From the NCBI GenBank assembly GCA_029907475.1, contig JARYLU010000020.1, positions 1 through 49,888 on the forward strand: DNA of 49,888 bases, read 5' to 3'. The position numbers were made by a program, and so were the translations under genes. The notes under the pieces were generated by a model, which saw nothing but the letters and a program-made list of their open reading frames with translations, was not told where the DNA came from and did not search any database. Origin of the DNA: Bacillota bacterium. GTDB lineage: Bacteria; Bacillota; DSM-12270; Thermacetogeniales; Thermacetogeniaceae. Below are positions 34,390 through 42,272 of the stretch, piece by piece (within the stretch, counting starts at the first letter, position 1; every line of letters starts with the position of its first letter).

Positions 34390-35214
34390 ATGAGCGTGGC
34401 GATGATGTACCTGAAAGATTTATCCGAGGCGGATCTCTATTTTATCGTGACGACAGTTGTGACAAAACGCCGGGACTACGAGTATCTCTGTAATCTCTTA
34501 AAAGATAAGCCAGATTTTATTGACATCATGCTGGATGATGAGAAATTATTCAAACGTGTCCAGGAAGATCAGGATATTTTTTTAAAAATTTCTCCTTTTC
34601 TCCTTTTTAGCATTTTATTGCGGCAGGCAAAACGGGAAATGGAAAAGCAGACATATACAATGGAAATCGTGAGCCGGAAGGAACGGATTCCCGTTTTCGA
34701 CGCCAGGGATGCCACGAAACTTTTGCAGAACAAAGATGTGCGCGAGTACCTGGCGCGCATGCTGGCTTCTTTCACGCGGGTTGAATGTGCGACCGTCGTT
34801 TTCAAGGCCCGGGGGATGACGTACCAGCGCCATTTCAGCGACCTCGATTTTGATGATGTCTTGGAGCTCGCCGGCATGGTCGAACTCCCCTTTCGCTTCC
34901 CCTTCTATAAACGTTTAGCCGACATCGCCCTTTTTTTGTCCGGAATCTTCCCCGAATATCTCTGCCGCAACCAAACCTTTGGAGAGGATGAAATCCCGGC
35001 TCGCTTAACAGGGCAAAGGCCGCGTACACTCCATGACTACGAGGAAGAAGGAAGGCGGTACTATGATCTGGCGTCTACTTACGATGAAGCCAGGGAACAG
35101 GGGCTGGCGGAGGTGCTGTCCCTCCTGGCCGAGAAGTTTACGCTGGCGCGGAAGCCCCTCAACTACCTCACTGAGAACTACATCGATAAGCACCGGTCGA
35201 AGTGGTTCGCTTAA
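34390..35214 (+). CDS. Conserved-looking protein of unknown function (274 aa)
   Basis: ATG 34390 follows GGGAGGTG with good spacing. The protein is soluble and mostly helical, with a charged N-terminal half (SEADLYFIVTTVVTKRRDYEYL) and a central KLLQNKDVREYLARMLASF. A C-terminal DYEEEGRRYYDLASTYDEAR helix is followed by LNYLTENYIDKHR. No catalytic motif or known fold was recognised. It sits 105 bases before motA and might belong to motility control, but its own promoter and leader suggest separate regulation. Confidence 0.7.
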   Translation: MSVAMMYLKDLSEADLYFIVTTVVTKRRDYEYLCNLLKDKPDFIDIMLDDEKLFKRVQEDQDIFLKISPFLLFSILLRQAKREMEKQTYTMEIVSRKERIPVFDARDATKLLQNKDVREYLARMLASFTRVECATVVFKARGMTYQRHFSDLDFDDVLELAGMVELPFRFPFYKRLADIALFLSGIFPEYLCRNQTFGEDEIPARLTGQRPRTLHDYEEEGRRYYDLASTYDEAREQGLAEVLSLLAEKFTLARKPLNYLTENYIDKHRSKWFA

Positions 35215-35319
35215 AATTAATTAATTTTTTACATCTCCCGGTATTCGGAAGCAGGAAAATACCAGAAGCCGTCGAACATGAAATGGGAACGGCGAGCTAT
35301 TTTCACCGGGGGAAAATAA

Positions 35320-36099
35320 ATGGACATTACAACCCTTGCGGGACTCGTAATCGGCTTTGCAGCCTTAATCGTCGCCTTTATCCTTGAAGGAGGAACCATG
35401 GGCTCCTTGTTCTCCCACACGGCAGGGCTGATTGTGATCGGGGGAACGATAGGGGCGACGGTTCTTTCTTTTTCTCTGGAAGAATTAAAAACAATCCCCT
35501 CTCTCCTAAAAACAACTTTTCAGGAGCGCCGGTATAATTACGTGTCTTTGATTCAGGAAATCGTGCGCCTGGCCGATCAGGCCCGGCGGGAGGGGCTCCT
35601 CAGCCTTGAGCAGAGCCTTCAGGAAATCGAGGACCCCTTTCTCAAACTGGGACTCCAGCTGGTCATCGACGGCACCGAAGGAACGCTCCTGCGCGATCTC
35701 CTCGAAATGGAAGTTTACTGCATGGAAGAGCGGCACCAAAACGGGATCGCCATTTTCGAAGCTGCCGGGGGCTACGCTCCAACGATGGGAATTATTGGGA
35801 CCGTGATGGGACTTGTTCACGTATTGGGTAATATGGAAAGCCCCGAAGAGCTGGGTCCTGCCATTGCGGTGGCCTTTATCGCCACCCTCTACGGGGTCAG
35901 CACCGCAAACCTGATCTGGCTCCCGATTGCGGCGAAGCTGAAAAATAAAAGCAAAAAAGAAAGGATCTACCGGGAACTGGCACTCGAAGGAGTTCTCGCC
36001 CTTCATGCAGGGGAGAACCCGGCTTTTATCCGGGAGAAACTGCGGGTTTTTCTTGATCAGAAAAGCCGTGCTTTAGAGGCTCAAGGGAGGGAAGAATAA
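35320..36099 (+). CDS. motA: Flagellar motor stator protein MotA
   Basis: ATG 35320 follows GGGGG. The 259-residue protein has four membrane helices: two near the start (LAGLVIGFAALIVAFILEGG and TAGLIVIGGTIGATVLSF) and two near 150-205 (YAPTMGIIGTVMGLVHVL and IAVAFIATLYGVSTANLIWL). The cytoplasmic loop between helices 2 and 3 carries the basic and acidic residues that contact FliG. It is followed without a gap by motB, and the two form the ion-conducting stator. Confidence 0.9.
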   Translation: MDITTLAGLVIGFAALIVAFILEGGTMGSLFSHTAGLIVIGGTIGATVLSFSLEELKTIPSLLKTTFQERRYNYVSLIQEIVRLADQARREGLLSLEQSLQEIEDPFLKLGLQLVIDGTEGTLLRDLLEMEVYCMEERHQNGIAIFEAAGGYAPTMGIIGTVMGLVHVLGNMESPEELGPAIAVAFIATLYGVSTANLIWLPIAAKLKNKSKKERIYRELALEGVLALHAGENPAFIREKLRVFLDQKSRALEAQGREE

Positions 36100-36837
36100 A
36101 TGCGGCGCCGCGGTCGGGCAAGCGGCGGTGAAAGCGGGCCGGGCATGGAGCGCTGGCTTTTAACCTACGCCGACATGATCACCCTGCTCATGATCTTTTT
36201 TATCCTCATGTACGTGATGAGCAACATCAACATGCAGAAATTCCGCGCCCTCGCCACCGCTTTAAACGTTGCTCTTAAGGGGGAGCCAACCGGGATTTTT
36301 CAGGAGGCAGGGCCTTCCTTCGTACCGGGCGAAGGAAGAGAGGCAAGCCAGATGGCTGATGTTCAAAGAGAACTGGAGGCTTATCTTGAAAAACAAAACC
36401 TCACCCGCCTGGTAACGATCCGTGAAGAGGAACGGGGACTTGTGGTAAGCTTCCAGGAAACCGTGCTTTTCCCCCGGGGCTCTGCTACCTTAACTCCGGA
36501 GGCCCGCCGCATTATTGCCCAGGTGGGAGCAATCTTGAAGGGTTTGCCCAACTACATCAGGGTAGAGGGGCATACCGACAACCTTCCGATCAATACCCCT
36601 CAGTTTCCCTCCAACTGGGAGCTTTCCTCGGCGCGGGCCACCAATGTGGTGCGGGAGTTAATCGCCGCCAGCCGGATTCCGCCGGCCCGTCTTTCGGCCA
36701 CCGGATATGGAGAATACCGGCCGCGCTACCCCAACGATTCCGAGGCCAACCGCCAGTTGAACCGCAGGGTAGATATTCTTGTTCTCCGGGCGACGTACGG
36801 AGAAGTGGAGCCATCTTCCCGGAAACCTATTCCTTAA
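36100..36837 (+). CDS. motB: Flagellar motor stator protein MotB (OmpA domain)
   Basis: ATG 36100 directly follows the motA stop. The 245-residue protein has a basic N-terminus and one membrane helix starting at LLTYADMITLLMIFFILMYV. Its Asp25 is the conserved ion-binding residue of stators. A linker and a C-terminal OmpA-like peptidoglycan-binding domain follow, with VEGHTDNLPIN and NWELSSARATNVVREL (about 150-190). The residues around the Asp resemble proton-type MotB. Its 3' end overlaps the opposite-strand ABC gene by 11 bases. Confidence 0.9.
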   Translation: MRRRGRASGGESGPGMERWLLTYADMITLLMIFFILMYVMSNINMQKFRALATALNVALKGEPTGIFQEAGPSFVPGEGREASQMADVQRELEAYLEKQNLTRLVTIREEERGLVVSFQETVLFPRGSATLTPEARRIIAQVGAILKGLPNYIRVEGHTDNLPINTPQFPSNWELSSARATNVVRELIAASRIPPARLSATGYGEYRPRYPNDSEANRQLNRRVDILVLRATYGEVEPSSRKPIP

Positions 36838-37705
36838 GTTCCCGCATTTCGAGGGCACGCAGGCTCTCTTCCCGGATCAGCGCCAGCACCTCCTGCTTTA
36901 AATCCAAAAAATGCCTGCTTGATCTCACCTCATAACGGCGGGGGCGCTGGAGGGGAATCGAGATTTTGGCCTTAAAGCGACCGGGGCGTGCCGTCATCAC
37001 ATAAAGGGTATCTCCGAGAAAAATTCCCTCTTCGACATCGTGGGTAACGAAAATAATCGTCTTTTTCGTTTCCTCCCAAATCTGAACCAGCAGCTCCTGC
37101 ATCAAAGCCCTTGTTTGCGCATCCAGGGCACCGAAGGGTTCGTCCATCAAAAGCACTTCGGGATCTGTCGCAAGCGCCCTCGCAATGGCAACCCGCTGCT
37201 TCATTCCCCCGGAAAGGCTTTTAGGATAGGCATCTTCAAACCCTGTAAGGCCGATGAGGTGCAGGTAACGGGTCACTACTGCTTCCCTTTCGCCGTTGGG
37301 GAAGCCCTGGAGCTTGAGACCAAATTCGATATTCTGGCGCACCGTGAGCCAGGGGAAAAGGGTATATGATTGAAAGACCATTCCCCGGTCCCGCCCCGGG
37401 CCTGTAACCTGCTTGCTGTTTAGGAAAACAGCCCCGGTTGTAGGGAAAGTTAACCCCGCGATGATTTTGAGCAAAGTGGATTTTCCACAGCCGGAGGGAC
37501 CTAAAATCGTCACGAATTCACCTTCGCCGACATCCAGCGAAAGGTCAGACAGGGCAGTAATCTGCTCCCGGGGGAAACTGAAGACTTTGCTTATATTTTG
37601 CACTGAAAGCTTAGGTGAAACTGAAAGTTCAGGCAGGTCCCCCAAAATTCTGTTTCCCCTTCCATTTTTAAATAGCTCGCTTGCGCCGGGCCGGTTCCAG
37701 TCCAA
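36827..37705 (-). CDS. ABC transporter ATP-binding protein (nitrate/sulfonate/taurine type)
   Basis: The frame starts at TTG 37705, three bases after the permease stop, but lacks a strong ribosome binding site; a TTG near 37642 with AAGGGG upstream is a possible true start. It contains Walker A GPSGCGKSTLL, Q-loop VFQSYTLFPW, signature LSGGMKQR, Walker B LLMDEPFGALD and H-loop VTHD. These match SsuB/TauB/NrtD-type ATPases, and the usual length is about 255-290. It is the last of three importer genes. Confidence 0.88.
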   Translation of the reverse strand: MDWNRPGASELFKNGRGNRILGDLPELSVSPKLSVQNISKVFSFPREQITALSDLSLDVGEGEFVTILGPSGCGKSTLLKIIAGLTFPTTGAVFLNSKQVTGPGRDRGMVFQSYTLFPWLTVRQNIEFGLKLQGFPNGEREAVVTRYLHLIGLTGFEDAYPKSLSGGMKQRVAIARALATDPEVLLMDEPFGALDAQTRALMQELLVQIWEETKKTIIFVTHDVEEGIFLGDTLYVMTARPGRFKAKISIPLQRPRRYEVRSSRHFLDLKQEVLALIREESLRALEMRELKE

Positions 37706-37707
37706 TT

Positions 37708-38499
37708 TTAAAGCCAGTGGGCAAAAAGCCGCCGGTAAAGCACCTTAAACAGCAAATCAATCACAAGGCCTAAAACCCCAATGGTGAGGATTCCCACGAT
37801 GATTTCGGGAGTTTGTAAAAGCCGCTGGGCCGTCATAATCCGGTACCCCACCCCCGACATGGCAGCAACCAGCTCTGCAACAATGACATACGTCCACGCC
37901 CAACCGCAGCAAATGCGCAAAGTATCCAGAATCCCCGGCAGCGAGGCGGGAAGGAAAACCCAGCGGAAAACCTCCCAGCGCTTCGCTCCCAGGGTATAAG
38001 ATACATCCAGCAGCTCCTGGGGTACGTTCTTCGCAACATCCATTACCATTAAAACAAGCTGGAAAAAGGTGCCGATAAAAATCAGCAAGATCTTCTGAAG
38101 GTCCCCGATCCCGACCCAGAGAATTAAAAGGGGGATAAAAGCAGAGGCCGGCATGTACCGGATAAACCCGACCACCGGCTCGAAAAAAGCCTCTGCGATC
38201 CGCAAACTCCCCATTAAAATGCCCAGGGGCACCCCTACCAGAGCCGCAAGAAAAAAGCCAACCATAATCCGGAAGGTACTCACAGCAATATCGTACAGAA
38301 AGTGGGCTTCCTTAAAAAGATAAACCGCTGACCGTAAAACATCTCCGGGGGAGGGAAGAAAAAGGGGTGACACCAATCCGCTGTAAGTAAAAAAAGCCCA
38401 CCCTGTACCAAGGAGAACAAAAGCCCCGGCACTAAAGGCAAGGTATACTAAGGGCGGAATCTCGGCCCTTAGTTTGAAAAAATCGGTCTTTCCGGCCAC
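37708..38499 (-). CDS. ABC transporter permease (SsuC/TauC type)
   Basis: The 263-residue protein has about six membrane helices, beginning with FSAGAFVLLGTGWAFFTYSG, and the family segment FLPSPGDVLRSAVYLF near 46. The ATPase-docking loop DVSYTLGAKRWEVFRWVFLP lies near 163-182 and is followed by LPGILDTLRICCGWAW. It forms the channel of a sulfonate/nitrate/taurine-type importer with the neighbouring genes. Confidence 0.87.
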   Translation of the reverse strand: MAGKTDFFKLRAEIPPLVYLAFSAGAFVLLGTGWAFFTYSGLVSPLFLPSPGDVLRSAVYLFKEAHFLYDIAVSTFRIMVGFFLAALVGVPLGILMGSLRIAEAFFEPVVGFIRYMPASAFIPLLILWVGIGDLQKILLIFIGTFFQLVLMVMDVAKNVPQELLDVSYTLGAKRWEVFRWVFLPASLPGILDTLRICCGWAWTYVIVAELVAAMSGVGYRIMTAQRLLQTPEIIVGILTIGVLGLVIDLLFKVLYRRLFAHWL

Positions 38500-38549
38500 G
38501 TTCCCCCTCCCCCAACGGCCTGACGATTATTAATTGAATTGTTAACCGG

Positions 38550-39560
38550 CTATACCGAAGCTTTCCTGACACACTCCGGATCGATCATTTCCCGATGGTC
38601 GGGTTTCTCCTTAATAACATTATTCTGGTAGTAAAATTCGATACACTGTTTTTGAGTTTCATACAGAGGACCCGGCTCTTCAGGAGAACCAAAGAGGATC
38701 TTATTCTGCGCAAGGTCGTAGAGGCGGATTGATTTCAGATCACTTTCAAACTCCTCCGGTTTTGCTTTTAAGCCTGCGGCCATGATGCGATTGCTTTCAT
38801 CGGGATGTTCTTTCCAGTATTCCATCGCTTCGGCAAGGGCATCTACCATCGCCTGCACTGCCTCCGGGTGTGCCCCGGCAAAATCTTTCTTGAGGGCAAC
38901 GGTATCTACAATCAAACCCGGCGTTTCCCTGGAATCGATCAAAATTTTTCCCTTGCCTTCTTTTACCGCCTTGCTCAACCAGGGCTCCCAGGTAACCGCC
39001 GCGTCCACCCGGCCGGCGACAAAGGCGGCACCCGCATCTCCTGCCGTCATTTGGATTGGTTGAATGTCCTGCTCCGTCATCCCAACCCGCTGAAGCACGG
39101 TCATTAAGAAGATGTGGGAGGCGGTACCGTAGTCATAAGCAACGGTTTTTCCCTTCAGGTCTTCCAGTTTATTGATCCCTTCTTTAACGAGGATGCCGTC
39201 CCCTCCGTAAGAATCATCAAGCGCCCAGATAGAAACGAGGGGTATTCCGCTCGCCACGAACTGGGACTCGATATTGAGGGTTGTTGCAATCCCGTCGACC
39301 TGATTCCCGGCAAGGGCCTGCTTTCTTTCGGACAGCCCGTCGATGATCACTAAATCCACGTCGAGCCCGTGTTTCTCAAAAAAGCCTTTATCGCGGGCCA
39401 GAAACAGGGGGCCATAGCCGCTCCAGGTCGTCATCGTTAAACGCACCCTGGTGAGCTCTTTTTCCCCTGTCGTTGTTTTTGCACACCCGGCTCCAGCAAA
39501 GAGCAGGGTCAAAATGAGGGCTGCACCAAGCAGCCTGATAAAAGCCGTCTTTTTCACCAT
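38550..39560 (-). CDS. ABC transporter lipoprotein receptor (SsuA/NMT1 type)
   Basis: ATG 39560 is preferred, with AGGGGAG just upstream (336 residues). It has a signal peptide with lipobox FAGAGC (Cys about 26). The receptor core shows TMTTWSGYGPLFLARDKGFF, DGIATTLN, LEDLKGKTVAYDYGT and VDAAVTWEPWL, typical of the NMT1/SsuA group that binds sulfonates, nitrate, bicarbonate or pyrimidine precursors. It is the first gene of the leftward importer operon, and the substrate is not fixed by sequence. Confidence 0.85.
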   Translation of the reverse strand: MVKKTAFIRLLGAALILTLLFAGAGCAKTTTGEKELTRVRLTMTTWSGYGPLFLARDKGFFEKHGLDVDLVIIDGLSERKQALAGNQVDGIATTLNIESQFVASGIPLVSIWALDDSYGGDGILVKEGINKLEDLKGKTVAYDYGTASHIFLMTVLQRVGMTEQDIQPIQMTAGDAGAAFVAGRVDAAVTWEPWLSKAVKEGKGKILIDSRETPGLIVDTVALKKDFAGAHPEAVQAMVDALAEAMEYWKEHPDESNRIMAAGLKAKPEEFESDLKSIRLYDLAQNKILFGSPEEPGPLYETQKQCIEFYYQNNVIKEKPDHREMIDPECVRKASV

Positions 39561-39610
39561 TACATCTCCCCTCGTGTTCAAACTGACCTGTTCACTAAAA
39601 CCAAATCCTA

Positions 39611-40759
39611 TTAGTCCTCTCTAGTCCTCTCGCCACCCCCCCGGAATTCCCTTTTCCAATGCCAGGCCCTCCAGAGGGCCCTTTCCACAAGTTCGGGAGT
39701 AACCGGAAAAGGCATATTTTCCATCCCGGCCAGAGAGGCAGCCTGTTCAGCAACCAGGCGGAGTTCGGCACTGTTTATTTCGCCCAGCCCGAGCTCTGAA
39801 AAAGTGGTGGGCAGGCCCGCACTCAGGCAAAAATCTACGTAGGCCTCCAGCTCGGCGCGGGGCTTTTCCTCCATGATCAGCTGAACTAAAACGGCAAAGG
39901 CAACGACTTCCCCGTGCAGGGAGGCGCGCGTCGCCGGGAGCAAAGTCAGCCCGCCGTAAATGGCGTGGGCAGCCGCGCTGCGCACCTGGTCTCCCGCAAA
40001 CTCACTGACCATTCCGGCCAGGAAAATTACCGCATCCACAACATTTGCAAGGTCGGCCGTAACCTCGTGCTCACGTGCCGCCGCGAGGGCGCCCTCTGCA
40101 TGGGCACACAGGACTTCAAAGCAAAGCCCGGAAAGCTTCCATGCCGCGGTGAGGGCAACATCGGGTGATTGGGCTTCCTTTTTCAGCTTCCGGTAGGCGG
40201 CGTCGAATTCGTACCACTTTGCTGCGGTATCCCCGATTCCGGCCCGGAGATAGCGGTCGGGGGCCTGTCCGATTACGCCTAAATCGCACAGAACAAAAGC
40301 AGGAGCTTGAGAGGCGCGGGAAATTCCCAAGTACTCTCCCTCCTGCGTATAAAGAATTGAAATTCCCGTCGTCGCCGCACAGGTTGCGGCAATTGTCGGT
40401 ACAGTCACAACGGGAATCCCGGCGTGATAAGCGGCCGCTTTCGCGGTATCCAGCGCCTTCCCCCCGCCTACCCCGATCAGAAATGACGCCTTTACCTTGC
40501 CTGCCACCGCAGCAAGGCTCCTGATATTTCCTTCATGGCACTCCCCGCCGAACCAAACGGGGTCGGGTACGGAGATCCCTGCCCCATCCAGCGATTTCTG
40601 AAGGGTGGCCCCGGCGGCGGCAAGAGCCCGCCTTCCCCCCGCGATCAGGGTCCTCGGCCCAAGCTTCTGTAACAGAGTGCCGGCCTCCAGGAGAATCCCC
40701 TCCCCCCGCACGTAGCGCCCGGGTCCTGCTTCAATCGTACGTAAATTTACCTTTTTCAT
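39611..40759 (-). CDS. Iron-containing alcohol dehydrogenase, glycerol-dehydrogenase-like
   Basis: ATG 40759 follows GGTGAG. The 382-residue protein has the NAD-binding GVGGGKALDTAKAAAY (about 96), PTIAATCAATTGIS, the metal-binding Asp in GIGDTAAKWYE (about 174), and histidines in AAHAIYGG and SLHGEVVAF (about 263 and 280). This is the GldA / E. coli YbdH branch. It precedes the importer genes on the same strand, so its substrate might be a product of the imported compound (inference). C-terminal residues are Arg/Glu-rich. Confidence 0.83.
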   Translation of the reverse strand: MKKVNLRTIEAGPGRYVRGEGILLEAGTLLQKLGPRTLIAGGRRALAAAGATLQKSLDGAGISVPDPVWFGGECHEGNIRSLAAVAGKVKASFLIGVGGGKALDTAKAAAYHAGIPVVTVPTIAATCAATTGISILYTQEGEYLGISRASQAPAFVLCDLGVIGQAPDRYLRAGIGDTAAKWYEFDAAYRKLKKEAQSPDVALTAAWKLSGLCFEVLCAHAEGALAAAREHEVTADLANVVDAVIFLAGMVSEFAGDQVRSAAAHAIYGGLTLLPATRASLHGEVVAFAVLVQLIMEEKPRAELEAYVDFCLSAGLPTTFSELGLGEINSAELRLVAEQAASLAGMENMPFPVTPELVERALWRAWHWKREFRGGGERTRED

Positions 40760-41036
40760 TTGTACTCACCGTTTTTTCGCCACTTGGTTTGGCTTAAAAA
40801 ACACAATACAAAACTACTACGAGACGACGGAGAAATCCTGCCACCTGCTGATAAAATACGACATTTTTTGCAGGAAACTCTTTGAGATGCGCCGCTGCCC
40901 GTCCAGTGTAGGTCTGGGGACCAGGCTGTACGTATCTCTTGAGGCTAAAACCGGACTTCGAAACAAAAGGCTGAAAGGTCTCCGGCCGGAGAATGCAACA
41001 GAGAATTTGAAGCCGGAAATTTGGCCTGGAAAACAA
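40760..41036. other. Gene-free stretch upstream of the dehydrogenase gene
   Basis: No frame has a ribosome binding site. On the minus strand it carries CCTGC...GCAGG words around 40845-40875 that could pair. Otherwise nothing was recognised. Confidence 0.45.
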
Positions 41037-41070
41037 AGAAAGAGAGAACCCTCGAAAATAAGCTCTCTCT
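41037..41070 (-). terminator. Terminator of the trehalose operon / NifU gene
   Basis: On the minus strand AGAGAGAGC...GGTTCTCTCT forms a stem (41070-41037) followed by TTCTTTGTTTT. It lies about 30 bases after the NifU stop and ends the long leftward operon. Confidence 0.7.
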
Positions 41071-41099
41071 TCCCGGGAGAAAAACCCCGGTTTTGTTTC

Positions 41100-41324
41100 T
41101 TAACGCACCGCAACCACTTGGGTCACTTCCGGGAGCTCCTGCTTGAGCGACCGCTCAATTCCCTGTTTCAGGGTGACAATCGCCATCGCTCAGCCCCCGC
41201 ACGCGCCTTTTAAGCGCACTTTGACCACGCCCTGGTCGTCCACGTCCACAAGCTCGACATCCCCGCCATCGCGCTGGAGGTAAGGGCGGATCTTGTTGAG
41301 GACGGCCTCTACCTTTTCCCGCAT
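41100..41324 (-). CDS. NifU-domain protein with in-frame TGA at a conserved Cys (probable selenocysteine)
   Basis: ATG 41324 follows AAGGAGTG and reads [21 protein letters not shown], the start of a NifU C-terminal domain, up to [10 protein letters not shown]. The codon at 41192-41190 is TGA, precisely where the family has the second cysteine of the C-x-x-C iron-sulfur site. The same frame then continues [19 protein letters not shown] and [10 protein letters not shown] to a TAA at 41100, giving a full 74-residue domain. Reading TGA as selenocysteine gives C-G-G-U. Proline after the second Cys is replaced by alanine. The gene lies 27 bases after galU. NifU-type domains deliver iron-sulfur clusters. 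The alternative is a nonsense mutation; the intact, well-conserved frame beyond and a hairpin at the TGA argue against it. Confidence 0.8.
41144..41192 (-). promoter_or_regulatory. Candidate bacterial SECIS hairpin
   Basis: On the minus strand TGAGCGA (41192-41186), which includes the TGA itself, pairs perfectly with TCGCTCA (41150-41144). Inside it CCCTG-AAA-CAGGG (41173-41161) forms an apical stem whose loop lies 22-24 bases after the TGA, within the distance known for bacterial SECIS elements. The apical GAAAC includes a G at the first loop position if the closing pair opens. Confidence 0.5.
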
Positions 41325-41351
41325 CCTGTTTTTCACTCCTTATTTTTCTTT

Positions 41352-42272
41352 TTATATTTTGGAACTCGCTACTTCCTCCATAACTTCCCGGGAGGCATCA
41401 TTTACTACCTCGACTAGAAAGCGGCGGAAACTTGAAGCCAGTTCCGGACGCGCTAAAGCCAGCTTCACCGTCGCCTGCAAAAAACCGAGTTTATCTCCTA
41501 CATCATATCTTACCCCATGGAAGAGGTAAGCATAAATCGGCTGGATCTTGACCAGCTCCCTGAGTGCATCTGTTAACTGGATTTCTCCGCCTGCTCCCGG
41601 GGAAATCGCACCGAGGATCTCAAAAATTTCCGGTGTAATCACGTAACGACCGATCACCGCATACTGCGACGGGGCTTCCTCGGGAGCCGGTTTTTCTACG
41701 AGATCTTCCACTCTGATGAGTTGAGAGGAAGGATGAGCTGCCGGCTTGATGATCCCGTACCTTTTTACTTCAGGAGGCCCCACCTTTTGGACAGCCAGGA
41801 CTGAACAGTGATATTCTTCATAAACATCAAGCAACTGGCGGAGACAAGGAACTTCCCCTACTATTAAGTCATCCCCCAGTAAGACCGCAAAGGGCTCCTC
41901 TCCAACAAACTTCCGGGCGCAGTAGACCGCGTGACCCAGGCCCCGCGCCTCTTTTTGCCGGACATAGTGAATGTCTACAAGGCTAGAGATATCCTCAATC
42001 AACCGGAGCAACTCATCTTCTCCTTTTTCTTTGAGGACTGTTTCCAGTTCCACGGCGCGGTCGAAGTGATCTTCAATGGCGCGCTTGTTTTTTCCCGTCA
42101 CGATAATGATGTCTTCAATCCCTGATGCCACCGCCTCCTCCACAATATACTGGATGGCCGGCTTGTCCACAACAGGAAGCATCTCTTTCGGCTGGGCCTT
42201 GGTTGCGGGAAGAAAACGGGTCCCCCAACCCGCAGCAGGTATAATGGCCTTCTTCACCCTTCTTTTGCTCAA
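41352..42272 (-). CDS. galU: UTP-glucose-1-phosphate uridylyltransferase
   Basis: TTG 42272 is preferred, with AAGGAG eight bases upstream (306 residues). The N-terminus KKAIIPAAGWGTRFLPATKAQPKEMLPVVDKPAIQ (in parts: AAGWGTRFLPATKA and PKEMLPVVDKP) is the nucleotide-binding signature. Further landmarks are GLGHAVYCAR, LLGDDLI, VEKPAPEEAPS and GGEIQLTDAL. It makes UDP-glucose for OtsA and other glycosyltransferases in the same operon. Its start overlaps the stop of the upstream TreT-like gene by four bases. Confidence 0.92.
   Translation of the reverse strand: MSKRRVKKAIIPAAGWGTRFLPATKAQPKEMLPVVDKPAIQYIVEEAVASGIEDIIIVTGKNKRAIEDHFDRAVELETVLKEKGEDELLRLIEDISSLVDIHYVRQKEARGLGHAVYCARKFVGEEPFAVLLGDDLIVGEVPCLRQLLDVYEEYHCSVLAVQKVGPPEVKRYGIIKPAAHPSSQLIRVEDLVEKPAPEEAPSQYAVIGRYVITPEIFEILGAISPGAGGEIQLTDALRELVKIQPIYAYLFHGVRYDVGDKLGFLQATVKLALARPELASSFRRFLVEVVNDASREVMEEVASSKI

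Noticed and set aside
41190-41192. TGA simply ending a 44-residue NifU fragment
   Set aside because: The frame continues with family-perfect sequence for 29 more codons to a proper stop; kept as the main alternative but judged less likely.
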